From Corallium rubrum (Eukaryota; Cnidaria; Anthozoa; Scleralcyonacea; Coralliidae), in NCBI GenBank assembly GCA_964035015.1, contig OZ036002.1:899501-963500 (forward strand): a stretch of 64,000 nucleotides of DNA. Direction: 5' to 3'. Position numbers and translations under genes: made by a program. The notes under the pieces are model-generated. The model did not search any database. It had not been told where the DNA came from and saw only the letters and a list, made by a program, of their open reading frames with translations. Shown here piece by piece: positions 34,030 through 46,599 of this stretch (positions are counted from its first letter, which is position 1; every line of letters begins with the position of its first letter).

Positions 34030-34132
34030 ATGGCGACGAAGAAGATAATGGTTGGTACTGTTCTTCGGTTGTACGACGAATCGCCGAAAACAATGGTGGA
34101 AAGTTACCAGACAACAGGATCGTGTACATCTG
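34030..34132 (+). CDS. Candidate first exon, divergent from 33.5 kb
   Basis: ATGGCGACGAAGAAG opens 34 codons ending in a split codon at the donor TCTG|GTAAGA (phase 1). The product start MATKKIMVGTVLRLYDES matches no family I know. It lies about 515 bp from the oppositely oriented start at 33514, a spacing typical of shared promoters. Downstream exons were not identified before the duplicated block, so this is a tentative call. Confidence 0.35.
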
Positions 34133-34593
34133 GTAAGAAAAATTAAACAGTTTTGTACATTGTAGTTTGTTAAGGAAGTCTTGGAGCTTTATATCTTTCG
34201 ATTTAAATAATGAGTAAAGTTGTTTACAAAGTTACACATAGCCATGCCTACCTGTAACTGGTTGCTCTTCTTCGCCATTGATTATCGTTTTAGAAAGTCT
34301 ACAGTCTTTAATAAAAGTGTATACACACTCAAATGTTGTGCCGTTTATAGACACAAAAGTCACAAATATTACAAACAACTGTCTACTGTAGATGGGGAAT
34401 TTACGTGGGGGGCATGATAAATGATTATCGAATTTGTCGGTTGTGATATATTAACAAATTCGTCAAATTAAAAAAACAATTGATCTGCGAGATAATACAC
34501 AATATCAAATAATTATGAATATTTTTCTTTATTTTTGATTTTTTAATTTTTTTTTTGTTTTTAATTAATAACTTTATTGCCTATTTGCAACTG

Positions 34594-34870
34594 GTGGTCA
34601 AACAGAGGAAATGCCCCAATTGAACATGACTACCATGATGTAAGTGTTGGTTTTGTGGAGGGAGGAAAACCAGAGAACCCGGTGAAAAACCCTCGAAGCA
34701 CAGGAGAGATCAACTACATCTCTACTCACATTAGTTTCAAGCTCGACAATGGGGTCATTCCCAAGCAGTCGCCCATCCAAGTACTAACTCCATCTAACCA
34801 GGCTTAACTTTTGGTGAGAGGCAGCGCGCTAACAGCACACGCCACCCATGCTCCCCATGACTAATGATGC
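34594..34870 (-). repeat. 5S rRNA-derived SINE (SINE3-like)
   Basis: Read on the minus strand, the head reproduces 5S rRNA internal-promoter sequence: TTAGTACTTGGATGGGCGAC and CTTGGGAATGACCC, preceded by GTTAAGCCTGGTTAG. The body carries an AACCGGGTTCTCTGGTTTTCC block, common in invertebrate SINEs. The second tandem unit repeats it at 40686-40962. Confidence 0.75.
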
Positions 34871-34932
34871 GAACACAAGGGTGATTTGGGAGAATTATTA
34901 AAAGTTGAATCTTGAAATCTTGAAAGTCAATA

Positions 34933-35938
34933 CAGTAGAACTTGAGTTTTACGACCACCCCTGTTGCCAAGGTAAAAGTGGTCGTAAACGACAGGAGGTC
35001 GTACATGGCAAGTAGTGATGTGACGTCATAGCAGCCATTTTGGCAGCGACGCAGCGCTTCTTTATATAAACATTGTTTCAAGGTTAGGAAAATGGCGATT
35101 TATAAAGATTTACAATGGAAAAGCAAGAACATTTCAAAGAAGTGCAGTCTTGATTTATTAATGTTAATATGGTTATTAAGAGAAAAAGAATTTGACATTT
35201 GTGCGTTTAATACACTGAAATATCATGGCCTTTATAGCGCGATGTTCTCCATATCAAAATCGTGTCGTACTATCGTTCACTTCAGTTTTTGCGCTGTGTT
35301 TTTATTACGTTTGATTCAATTTTTACGCTGGTTTGGTCTTGTTAAAAGCTCTTGCCTTTATTTACGATCTTCCAGTAGTATTTTTTAGATGTGAACACTG
35401 AGTTTTACCACTTTCCTTTCCAAGTTAAAAAGCCGTTGTAAAACCGTTGTAAAATAACGTCAACGATCGTCAAGATCAACTTGTCTAAAGTTAACAAGTA
35501 TTACTCATGGTTTCGAATTGTTCAGTCATTGTATTAACTCTCAAACATCAACTAAAAAGTATTTAACTCTGACAACAAAAATTCACACAGATTTTCATCA
35601 AATAATGCTCAAAAGAGAAGCAAAACAAGTCTAAAATGCGGTATGAAACCGGAAGTGTTGCACAATTGCCGTGTTGTTCTCGCATGTGGTCGCATTCGCG
35701 TTTGTTTACTACGAAAAAACGGGTGTTTCTTTAACGTATTTCGGCAGTTTTATGTTGAGATGGTCGCTCACAGCAGGTAAATATCTTGTTTGGGACACTA
35801 AAAAGTGGTCGCTGGTCGCGTTAGGCAGGTGGTCGCACATCGGAGGTACATTTTATTACAAATCGTCCGTGCCAGAAAAAGTGGTCGTAAGCAGCAGGTG
35901 GTCGTTAAAAGGGGTGTCGTAAAACTCAAGTTCCACTG
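34933..35938. mobile_element. Tc1/mariner-type MITE, 1006 bp (unit 1)
   Basis: Termini CAGT(A/G)GAACTTGAGTTTTACGAC in inverted orientation, flanked by TA on each side (34931-34932, 35939-35940). Subterminal GTGGTCGTAA motifs are repeated in both arms. The 98-aa open frame inside (35092-35388) has no transposase motif and is not called as a gene. Confidence 0.88.
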
Positions 35939-36179
35939 TACATGAAATTCAGATGTGATTAGTGATCTGATATTAAAGAAGTTCTTAGATCTCATCTGCA
36001 TTACTGATCGCAGTCTATATAATGCACAGTAAATAGGACTTCATCCATTTCCCGAGAACATGTATATAAGATATTTTATTACTTATAATGAAGCTCGTCA
36101 CGGAATGACGAGAAGATAATACAAGTACAATGGTATGACTAGTTCCCAGTCTTCTACTGTACAGGTAACCCATTATGTT

Positions 36180-39100
36180 CTGTCTCCCCCCAAGTCTTTA
36201 ATAATCCTCAGTGAGTGGAGGGGAGAATTGATTTAAGACTGATTTAACTGTAACTTGAATGGGAAATGTCAGAATAAAGTCATTCATTAAATCCTTTTGC
36301 GTACATTCTTTAAGTTCTTTTGGGGTATGGTCCATTAGTCTTCTTAAGGCGAAGGGTGTTTTTTTCTTTTGTGGTGGAACTTGGTTATCAATTGTGTGTC
36401 GGTCCATGGTAGGTGATGGTAGAGGGGTGTGGTCATAGAAATATTATACCTAGAATGCGTGCTCCTATCTCTCGTCAGTCAAAAAATTGTCGCCACAAAA
36501 TGGCGGATTTATAAGGGCAAAAGGAACTCGCCCCAGGACGTTTTAACTGTTTTTAACACGGCTGCGGTTGGTGATGTTGTGGAGTGATGGATGTATTTTA
36601 ACACTGAATTTCTTTGTTTTTTGTACCGGAAAACTTGCTGGATTGGTGAATTTTACAAAGATGAAGTGCAATATCCTTCGCCAAAACATTTCGAACATTA
36701 AACTCTGGATGTAGACATGCAGCGACGATAGCGGCCTTTTAAAATGAATGGTTTTAGTGTTTTTACTGTTTTACATTATATTTGAATGATTCCCACTTGC
36801 CAATCTGTATGTGATTTATACTGAATGTGGAGGATTAATCCAGGAGACAGTAAGTGTTTTTTTCCCCCTTTTTATCCAATCTAATAAGGATTTCTAGCTT
36901 GTGATTTTTGAAATATAAAATATGTTTATGCATCTGTCATACTTTTTATACATCAGTCTTTTCGACATTTATTTATATTGACATATTAAAGATTTTCTCC
37001 TAGTTTCCATTACGTATTTGATTATTTTATTTTCTTTTAAACGGGCTTTGATGCAGACAATTTCTGAGTTTCAAGTTTAGCACTTTTTGTTGCTTTTTGT
37101 ATATAATTGTGGTGAATTGATCGGAATATAATTTTGAACTTATAGTTTTTAATACGAAACAAGTGTCTTGAAAATTGTTTTATTTGATGCTAATGTGTAT
37201 GTGGCTGATTTGTTGTCTTGCATGTATCCAATTTATCCCTGTGAAACGTCCTCTAATTCTTTATTTTGAGACGCGATCATTGTTGTATATATATCCCACC
37301 CCTTTGCAAAATTCAAAATGGCGGATCTATAAGGGCAAAATAAAATTTAATTTGGACCCCTGTCACGTGACAGAGCACGCATTCTAGGTCTATTATTTCT
37401 ATGGGTGTGGTGCAGTGTCTTGGGTTGTTGGTATCTGTGGATGAACTGTTGTATCAGGATTGGTGGTTGGTGGTAGGCTTTCTTCAGTTGGGTTGCTTTG
37501 TGGTGGGATGTCAGTGAGGAGTCCGTGTCGAGGCTTCCCTGTGGGTCTGTGTTGCTCGTGATTATGTGTTTGACTGTTTTGACACCAATCTCAGCCCGGC
37601 AGTTAGAGTGTGGAACACCACTGAGGAGAGACAGTGGTTGACACCCCAATCTTTGAGGAATTGGTGGGTGGATGTTGCCATGAATTCTGGGCCACCATCT
37701 GTAGCGCATTCGTTGGGGATTCCAAATGTAGCGAATAGTCGTCGCAGGCAGTTGACTAGCCCAATTGGCACCATCTTTTGCCCGTTCGATGATTGGCCAA
37801 TTAGAGTAGCGATCGACTACTACGAGGTATATATTGTACGCCCTTGTAATGGAAGAAGTCGGCACAAATACATTGAAAGGGGTAGACTGGTGGTATGGTT
37901 GGGTAAGGGGGTGCACTTGGTTGCAGTGGCACTTGATTGCAGTGTTGGCGATACCTGGCCAGAAGACTGTTGATTCGGCCTGTGCTGTCATGGAGGTCAC
38001 TCCCTGGTGAGCACAATGTAGGACATTGAGGATGTGTGGGTGGAGGGAAGGTGGGATGACAGTTCGCTCCTTGTACATGATGACACCATCAATGGTATGC
38101 AGGTGGTCGCGGAATTGGTGGTATTCGCGGATGTTGGGTGGTAGTTGGTGTGTGGATTGAGGGAATCCAGATTCGATGAAAGAGATCAGTTCTGTCATGT
38201 CATGGTCGCTTGTGGTTGCCAGTTTGACTCTCTCCCATGTGATTGCCATGGTGTTGAGTGCATCTAGGTTGGATGAGGTCGGTTGATCATCAAGGCTGGA
38301 GTTGTATGATGTTTCTTCACAACGGATACCTGTCAGGAAGGAGTGGCCTGGGTGGTCGAAGGGGAAGCTGGGTTTCGACTCAGTGATTGCTGCGATGTCA
38401 TGCGGTAGTATCATCTTGTCTGGGGTGCTTAAGCCTGAGGGGTGGCGGGATAATGCGTCTGGTGTTCCATGCTTTACACCAGGAATATGGACCATTTTAA
38501 AGCGATAGCATAGTCTTTTCTCTTTCAGATTCCATAGTCTGGCATTTGGGATGTCTTCTAATGAGCGGTCGCCCAGCAGTTTTAGTAATGGTTTGTGGTC
38601 AACTGCGATGGTTAGATCGGTACAGCCCAGGACAAAGAATCTGGCCTTATCGAGGGCATCGGCTACAGCCAAGGCTTCACCTTCCACTGGGGCATAGCAT
38701 GACTCTGAGGGATGGGTGAAGCGACTGCCGACTAACGTGACTTTCCACCCACTGGGGCGGCAGAATGGTTCCGTTGAAGCGCATGTACAATGTTTTTGGA
38801 ATAGCCAGAATCCTATGCCATCTTTGGACCAGTCAGTTGCCAAGCATGTCGGTCTTGATTTGTCGAAGATCCTTACGCCTTCCTCTATTTCGCTGATGAT
38901 GACAGATTTGGATTCTTCGAATAATGCGTTAAGTTCGTCGTCCCAGTAGAATGTTGAGCCAGGCTTGAGTAGCTCACGGAATGGTAGCATTTGTTCCGTT
39001 GCCGCGAAGGCGTAGGAGACTTGATTAACGAGTCCGAACCATGAGCAGATGTCGGTGATGTTGGTGGGTTTGGGGAAGTTGAGGATTGCGTCGAGGTATT

Positions 39101-39971
39101 TCTTACATGGGCGAACGCTGTCAGGGGTGATTTCAAATCCTGCAAATTCCACCGTGTCAGTTCCAAATACAAACTTTGCCGGGTTGAGTATGATGCCATG
39201 GTGACCACATAGATCCAACCAGTCGACTGCCTGGAAGAAGCTGTCGCTGTGGTTATCCGCCCATAGTAGAGTGTCGTCGACGCACTTGGTTTTGTCTGGT
39301 ACATGGGAGACTAGCTCGTCAAACCTTCGTGAGTAACCATCTCCAGACGCAATGTAGCCTTGAGGTGCGGTTTTATACCTATATCGGCCCCATGGTGTAA
39401 TGAAGGTCGTAAGGTGGCGGTCGTCTTGATGGAGGGGAATGCTGTGGTAACCATTCCAACAGTCGAAGACTGTTTTCTTGGTGTCGGCTGGGACGGAACG
39501 GGCCTGGTGGAAGGGGCTCTGAGTGTGGTGGGTTTCCCTGGTCGCATGTAGGTTGAGCGCTTGGAAATCGATCGTGCGACGAGGTTTACCGGTTTTCTTA
39601 GCACAGACCACCATTCGATGACACCATGTTACCGGTTCTCCGACGGGCACAGGTTCGATAACACCCAAGGCCACGTCTTGGTCCAAGCCAGCTTTCACTT
39701 CTTCTAATCAGTGGAGTGGGATGGGGACTGAGTTGTGGTGGGCAACAGGTTTTGCGTTCGGATCAACCATCAGTCGCATAGGGATGCTTTCCATTAATGG
39801 TAGGGGTTGATGCTCACAGGTGTTGAACATGCTTGATCTGTAATAATCAAGGAGCCATTGTAGGCGCTCTCGGTTGTCTTCGGTGGCTGGGAATGGTAGG
39901 TGTTTGGGCTGAGGTGGTGATGTTCTGCGACGTGGGCAATCACAGGGTGTAGTGGGTGGGTCTGTTTTCAC
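36180..39971 (-). pseudogene. Ty3/gypsy-type pol fragment, degraded (unit 1)
   Basis: This is pol of an LTR-type retrotransposon: RT, RNase H and integrase on the minus strand. The long ORF at 37347-39698 has the RT palm motifs (FDCWNGY, CVDD with D141-D142), RNase H acidic blocks (ATDWS, EGEALAV, VDHKPL) and an integrase zinc finger (HIL..LHCAHQG). Breaks: an in-frame stop at 39708-39710 cuts the N-terminal part (39711-39971) from the RT. At least four frame changes scramble the integrase core (pieces at 38016-37801 and 37774-37562). A 970-bp element interrupts the C-terminus, whose last 69 codons lie at 36198-36407. No gag, protease, primer-binding site or LTR is seen, and the 5' side is cut by a repeat at 39966. 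The element is dead. Confidence 0.85.
36434..37403. mobile_element. 970-bp TIR element with 8-bp TSD inside pol (unit 1)
   Basis: Inverted ends CATAGAAATA(T/A)TA(T/G)ACCTAG... match for 31 bp with two differences. The flanking duplication GGTGTGGT (36426-36433, 37404-37411) is exact, so hAT-type insertion is likely although the terminus is not a classic CAGGG. Both subterminal regions carry an AAAATGGCGGAT motif. No transposase ORF. The host pol frame continues across the empty site. Confidence 0.88.
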
Positions 39972-40202
39972 ATGAAGTTGTCAAACCATTTGGATAAACC
40001 ATCTTACTTTGTTTTTACTGGCATTCTATTGTAGTCTAAAGTAGTGAAAAGCGTCGAGTATACGAAATATCAAAAAACTTTTTTGTTTTTGTTTTGAAAT
40101 CCGCAGCGGTCCGTATCGGGGTCCGTATCGTGTGATACGGACCGCTCGCTAAGCCAATCAGAGCGCGCGAATCAGATGGATACCGGACCGCAAAAAAATA
40201 AT
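39966..40202. repeat. GTCCGTAT-family repeat (unit 1)
   Basis: Carries GCGGTCCGTATCGGGGTCCGT, GATACGGACCGCTCGC, a CCAATCAGAG motif and the terminal GGACCGCAAAAAAATAAT. It resembles the right-hand third of the copies at 9.3 and 19.0 kb and truncates the pol fragment. The unit 2 copy is at 46061-46297. Confidence 0.8.
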
Positions 40203-40249
40203 ATGCAGAATTAAACATTACCATCAATATTTTCATTAGAGAACCACTT

Positions 40250-40360
40250 TAACTCTTGGTGAGAGGCAGTGCGCTAACAGCACATGCGATGCCACGCGAG
40301 CATGGGTAGGGTGCTGCTTGTCACCACTGCAGTTCAAAGTCAAGCCCAGTTGGAGGGGGA
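40250..40360 (-). repeat. Partial 5S-derived SINE
   Basis: Shares TTGGTGAGAGGCAGTGCGCTAACAGCA with the 5S-type SINE at 34.8 kb but lacks the core 5S promoter. The unit 2 copy is at 46345-46455. Confidence 0.5.
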
Positions 40361-40501
40361 CATTACTGCTTTTTTTATTTAAACATATTTTTGACAAGTG
40401 TTTGCTCCAAAAGCACAAATGGCTTATCTAAGGAGCTCACACTAAAAGTGTTTACAATAAAATGGCACACAAGTTATTTTTCAACGGGAAAAGAAATAAA
40501 G

Positions 40502-40504
<3 letters not shown>

Positions 40505-40593
<89 letters not shown>
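40505..40593. repeat. (CA)n microsatellite at the unit junction
   Basis: About 44 CA units with one TATA interruption. The paralogous tract at 46600-46690 is uninterrupted. Confidence 0.95.
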
Positions 40594-40595
<2 letters not shown>

Positions 40596-41024
40596 ATCAA
40601 ATAATTATGAATATTTTTCTTTATTTTTGATTTTTTAATTTTTTTTTTGTTTTTAATTAATAACTTTATTGCCTATTTGCAACTGGTGGTCAAACAGAGG
40701 AAATGCCCCAATTGAACATGACTACCATGATGTAAGTGTTGGTTTTGCGGAGGGAGGAAAACCAGAGAACCCGGTGAAAAACCCTCGAAGCACAGGAGAG
40801 ATCAACTACATCTCTACTCACATTAGTTTCAAGCTCGACAATGGGGTCATTCCCAAGCAGTCGCCCATCCAAGTACTAACTCCATCTAACCAGGCTTAAC
40901 TTTTGGTGAGAGGCAGCGCGCTAACAGCACACGCCACCCATGCTCCCCATGACTAATGATGCGAACACAAGGGTGATTTGGGAGAATTATTAAAAGTTGA
41001 ATCTTGAAATCTTGAAAGTCAATA

Positions 41025-42030
41025 CAGTAGAACTTGAGTTTTACGACCACCCCTGTTGCCAAGGTAAAAGTGGTCGTAAACGACAGGAGGTCGTACATGG
41101 CAAGTAGTGATGTGACGTCATAGCAGCCATTTTGGCAGCGACGCAGCGCTTCTTTATATAAACATTGTTTCAAGGTTAGGAAAATGGCGATTTATAAAGA
41201 TTTACAATGGAAAAGCAAGAACATTTCAAAGAAGTGCAGTCTTGATTTATTAATGTTAATATGGTTATTAAGAGAAAAAGAATTTGACATTTGTGCGTTT
41301 AATACACTGAAATATCATGGCCTTTATAGCGCGATGTTCTCCATATCAAAATCGTGTCGTACTATCGTTCACTTCAGTTTTTGCGCTGTGTTTTTATTAC
41401 GTTTGATTCAATTTTTACGCTGGTTTGGTCTTGTTAAAAGCTCTTGCCTTTATTTACGATCTTCCAGTAGTATTTTTTAGATGTGAACACTGAGTTTTAC
41501 CACTTTCCTTTCCAAGTTAAAAAGCCGTTGTAAAACCGTTGTAAAATAACGTCAACGATCGTCAAGATCAACTTGTCTAAAGTTAACAAGTATTACTCAT
41601 GGTTTCGAATTGTTCAGTCATTGTATTAACTCTCAAACATCAACTAAAAAGTATTTAACTCTGACAACAAAAATTCACACAGATTTTCATCAAATAATGC
41701 TCAAAAGAGAAGCAAAACAAGTCTAAAATGCGGTATGAAACCGGAAGTGTTGCACAATTGCCGTGTTGTTTTCGCATGTGGTCGCATTCGCGTTTGTTTA
41801 CTACGAAAAAACGGGTGTTTCTTTAACGTATTTCGGCAGTTTTATGTTGAGATGGTCGCTCACAGCAGGTAAATATCTTGTTTGGGACACTAAAAAGTGG
41901 TCGCTGGTCGCGTTAGGCAGGTGGTCGCACATCGGAGGTACATTTTATTACAAATCGTCCGTGCCAGAAAAAGTGGTCGTAAGCAGCAGGTGGTCGTTAA
42001 AAGGGGTGTCGTAAAACTCAAGTTCCACTG
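41025..42030. mobile_element. Tc1/mariner-type MITE (unit 2 copy)
   Basis: Copy of 34933-35938 at offset 6092, nearly identical, with TA flanks. Confidence 0.88.
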
Positions 42031-42271
42031 TACATGAAATTCAGATGTGATTAGTGATCTGATATTAAAGAAGTTCTTAGATCTCATCTGCATTACTGAT
42101 CGCAGTCTATATAATGCACAGTAAATAGGACTTCATCCATTTCCCGAGAACATGTATATAAGATATTTTATTACTTATAATGAAGCTCGTCACGGAATGA
42201 CGAGAAGATAATACAAGTACAATGGTATGACTAGTTCCCAGTCTTCTACTGTACAGGTAACCCATTATGTT

Positions 42272-45200
42272 CTGTCTCCCCCCAAGTCTTTAATAATCCT
42301 CAGTGAGTGGAGGGGAGAATTGATTTAAGACTGATTTAACTGTAACTTGAATGGGAAATGTCAGAATAAAGTCATTCATTAAATCCTTTTGCGTACATTC
42401 TTTAAGTTCTTTTGGGGTATGGTCCATTAGTCTTCTTAAGGCGAAGGGTGTTTTTTTCTTTTGTGGTGGAACTTGGTTATCAATTGTGTGTCGGTCCATG
42501 GTAGGTGATGGTAGAGGGGTGTGGTCATAGAAATATTATACCTAGAATGCGTGCTCCTATCTCTCGTCAGTCAAAAAATTGTCGCCACAAAATGGCGGAT
42601 TTATAAGGGCAAAAGGAACTCGCCCCAGGACGTTTTAACTGTTTTTAACACGGCTGCGGTTGGTGATGTTGTGGAGTGATGGATGTATTTTAACACTGAA
42701 TTTCTTTGTTTTTTGTACCGGAAAACTTGCTGGATTGGTGAATTTTACAAAGATGAAGTGCAATATCCTTCGCCAAAACATTTCGAACATTAAACTCTGG
42801 ATGTAGACATGCAGCGACGATAGCGGCCTTTTAAAATGAATGGTTTTAGTGTTTTTACTGTTTTACATTATATTTGAATGATTCCCACTTGCCAATCTGT
42901 ATGTGATTTATACTGAATGTGGAGGATTAATCCAGGAGACAGTAAGTGTTTTTTTCCCCCTTTTTATCCAATCTAATAAGGATTTCTAGCTTGTGATTTT
43001 TGAAATATAAAATATGTTTATGCATCTGTCATACTTTTTATACATCAGTCTTTTCGACATTTATTTATATTGACATATTAAAGATTTTCTCCTAGTTTCC
43101 ATTACGTATTTGATTATTTTATTTTCTTTTAAACGGGCTTTGATGCAGACAATTTCTGAGTTTCAAGTTTAGCACTTTTTGTTGCTTTTTGTATATAATT
43201 GTGGTGAATTGATCGGAATATAATTTTGAACTTATAGTTTTTAATACGAAACAAGTGTCTTGAAAATTGTTTTATTTGATGCTAATGTGTATGTGGCTGA
43301 TTTGTTGTCTTGCATGTATCCAATTTATCCCTGTGAAACGTCCTCTAATTCTTTATTTTGAGACGCGATCATTGTTGTATATATATCCCACCCCTTTGCA
43401 AAATTCAAAATGGCGGATCTATAAGGGCAAAATAAAATTTAATTTGGACCCCTGTCACGTGACAGAGCACGCATTCTAGGTCTATTATTTCTATGGGTGT
43501 GGTGCAGTGTCTTGGGTTGTTGGTATCTGTGGATGAACTGTTGTATCAGGATTGGTGGTTGGTGGTAGGCTTTCTTCAGTTGGGTTGCTTTGTGGTGGGA
43601 TGTCAGTGAGGAGTCCGTGTCGAGGCTTCCCTGTGGGTCTGTGTTGCTCGTGATTATGTGTTTGACTGTTTTGACACCAATCTCAGCCCGGCAGTTAGAG
43701 TGTGGAACACCACTGAGGAGAGACAGTGGTTGACACCCCAATCTTTGAGGAATTGGTGGGTGGATGTTGCCATGAATTCTGGGCCACCATCTGTAGCGCA
43801 TTCGTTGGGGATTCCAAATGTAGCGAATAGTCGTCGCAGGCAGTTGACTAGCCCAATTGGCACCATCTTTTGCCCGTTCGATGATTGGCCAATTAGAGTA
43901 GCGATCGACTACTACGAGGTATATATTGTACGCCCTTGTAATGGAAGAAGTCGGCACAAATACATTGAAAGGGGTAGACTGGTGGTATGGTTGGGTAAGG
44001 GGGTGCACTTGGTTGCAGTGGCACTTGATTGCAGTGTTGGCGATACCTGGCCAGAAGACTGTTGATTCGGCCTGTGCTGTCATGGAGGTCACTCCCTGGT
44101 GAGCACAATGTAGGACATTGAGGATGTGTGGGTGGAGGGAAGGTGGGATGACAGTTCGCTCCTTGTACATGATGACACCATCAATGGTATGCAGGTGGTC
44201 GCGGAATTGGTGGTATTCGCGGATGTTGGGTGGTAGTTGGTGTGTGGATTGAGGGAATCCAGATTCGATGAAAGAGATCAGTTCTGTCATGTCATGGTCG
44301 CTTGTGGTTGCCAGTTTGACTCTCTCCCATGTGATTGCCATGGTGTTGAGTGCATCTAGGTTGGATGAGGTCGGTTGATCATCAAGGCTGGAGTTGTATG
44401 ATGTTTCTTCACAACGGATACCTGTCAGGAAGGAGTGGCCTGGGTGGTCGAAGGGGAAGCTGGGTTTCGACTCAGTGATTGCTGCGATGTCATGCGGTAG
44501 TATCATCTTGTCTGGGGTGCTTAAGCCTGAGGGGTGGCGGGATAATGCGTCTGGTGCTCCATGCTTTACACCAGGAATATGGACCATTTTAAAGCGATAG
44601 CATAGTCTTTTCTCTTTCAGATTCCATAGTCTGGCATTTGGGATGTCTTCTAATGGGCGGTCGCCCAGCAGTTTTAGTAATGGTTTGTGGTCAACTGCGA
44701 TGGTTAGATCGATGCAGCCCAGGACAAAGAATCTGGCCTTATCGAGGGCATCGGCTACAGCCAAGGCTTCACCTTCCACTGGGGCATAGCATGACTCTGA
44801 GGGATGGGTGAAGCGACTGCCGACTAACGTGACTTTCCACCCACTGGGGCAGCAGAATGGTTCCGTTGAAGCGCATGTACAATGTTTTTGGAATAGCCAG
44901 AATCCTATGCCATCTTTGGACCAGTCAGTTGCCAAGCATGTCGGTCTTGATTTGTCGAAGATCCTTACGCCTTCCTCTATTTCGCTGATGATAACAGATT
45001 TGGATTCTTCGAATAATGCGTTAAGTTCGTCCTCCCAGTAGAATGTTGAGCCAGGCTTGAGTAGCTCACGGAATGCTTGCATTCGTTCCGTTGCTGAGAA
45101 GGCGTAGGAGACTTGATTAACGAGTCCGAACCATGAGCAGATGTCGGTGATGTTGGTGGGTTTGGGGAAGTTGAGGATTGCGTCGAGGTATTTCTTACAT

Positions 45201-46066
45201 GGGCGAACGCTGTCAGGGGTGATTTCAAATCCTGCAAATTCCACTGTGTCAGTTCCAAATACAAACTTTGCCGGGTTGAGTATGATGCCATGGTGACCAC
45301 ATAGATCCAACCAGTCGACTGCCTGGAAGAAGCTGTCGCTGTGGTTATCCGCCCATAGTAGAGTGTCGGCGACGCACTTGGTTTTGTCTGGTACATGGGA
45401 GACTAGCTCGTCAAACCTTCGTGAGTAACCATCTCCAGACGCAATGTAGCCTTGAGGTGCGGTTTTATACCTATATCGGCCCCATGGTGTAATGAAGGTC
45501 GTAAGGTGGCGGTCGTCTTCATGGAGGGGAATGCTGTGGTAACCATTCCAACAGTCGAAGACTGTTTTCTTGGTGTCGGCTGGGACGGAACGGGCCTGGT
45601 GGAAGGGGCTCTGAGTGTGGTGGGTTTCCCTGGTCGCATGTAGGTTGAGCGCTTGGGAATCGATCGTGCGACGAGGTTTACCGGTTTTCTTAGCACAGAC
45701 CACCATTCGATGACACCATGTTACCGGTTCTCCGACGGGCACAGGTTCGATAACACCCAAGGCCACGTCTTGGTCCAAGCCAGCTTTCACTTCTTCTAAT
45801 CAGTGGAGTGGGATGGGGACTGAGTTGTGGTGGGCAACAGGTTTTGCGTTCGGATCAACCATCAGTCGCATAGGGATGCTTTCCATTAAAGGTAGGGGTT
45901 GATGCTCACAGGTGTTGAACATGCTTGATCTGTAATAATCAAGGAGCCATTGTTGTAGGCGCTCTCGGTTGTCTTCGGTGGCTGGGAATGGTAGGTGTTT
46001 GGGCTGAGGTGGTGATGTTCTGCGACGTGGGCAATCACAGGGTGTAGTGGGTGGGTCTGTTTTCAC
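42272..46066 (-). pseudogene. Ty3/gypsy-type pol fragment (unit 2), RT active site altered
   Basis: Paralogue of the unit 1 pol at offset 6092, with the same stop between the N-terminal piece and RT (45800-45802), the same integrase frame changes and the same 970-bp insertion (42526-43495). The breaks therefore predate the duplication. Here the catalytic RT pair reads CVAD: the first Asp (residue 141 of the long ORF) is Ala through a GAC to GCC change at about 45368. The N-terminal piece is one codon longer. Non-functional. Confidence 0.85.
42526..43495. mobile_element. 970-bp TIR element (unit 2 copy)
   Basis: Copy of 36434-37403 with the same GGTGTGGT duplication. Confidence 0.88.
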
Positions 46067-46596
46067 ATGAAGTTGTCAAAACCATTTGGATAAACCATCT
46101 TACTTTGTTTTTACTGGCATTCTATTGTATCTAAAGTAGTGAAAAGCGTCGAGTATACGAAATATCAAAAAACTTGTTTGTTTTTATTTTGAAATCCGCA
46201 GCGGTCCGTATCGGGGTCCGTATCGTGTGATACGGACCGCTCGCTAAGCCAATCAGAGCGCGCGAATCAGATGGATACCGGACCGCAAAAAAATAATATG
46301 CAGAATTAAACATTACCATCAATATTTTCATTAGAGAACCACTTTAACTCTTGGTGAGAGGCAGTGCGCTAACAGCACATGCGATGCCACGCGAGCATGG
46401 GTAGGGTGCTGCTTGTCACCACTGCAGTTCAAAGTCAAGCCCAGTTGGAGGGGGACATTACTGCTTTTTTTATTTAAACATATTTTTGACAAGTGTTTGC
46501 TCCAAAAGCACAAATGGCTTATCTAAGGAGCTCACACTAAAAGTGTTTACAATAAAATGGCACACAAGTTATTTTTCAACGGGAAAAGAAATAAAG

Positions 46597-46599
<3 letters not shown>

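Noticed and set aside
35092..35388. 98-aa ORF MAIYKDLQW, present in both tandem units
   Set aside because: It is inside a TA-flanked MITE, has no domain, and identity between units is explained by the duplication.
37566..37973. 135-aa plus-strand ORF opposite pol
   Set aside because: Antisense shadow of the integrase region; no independent motif.
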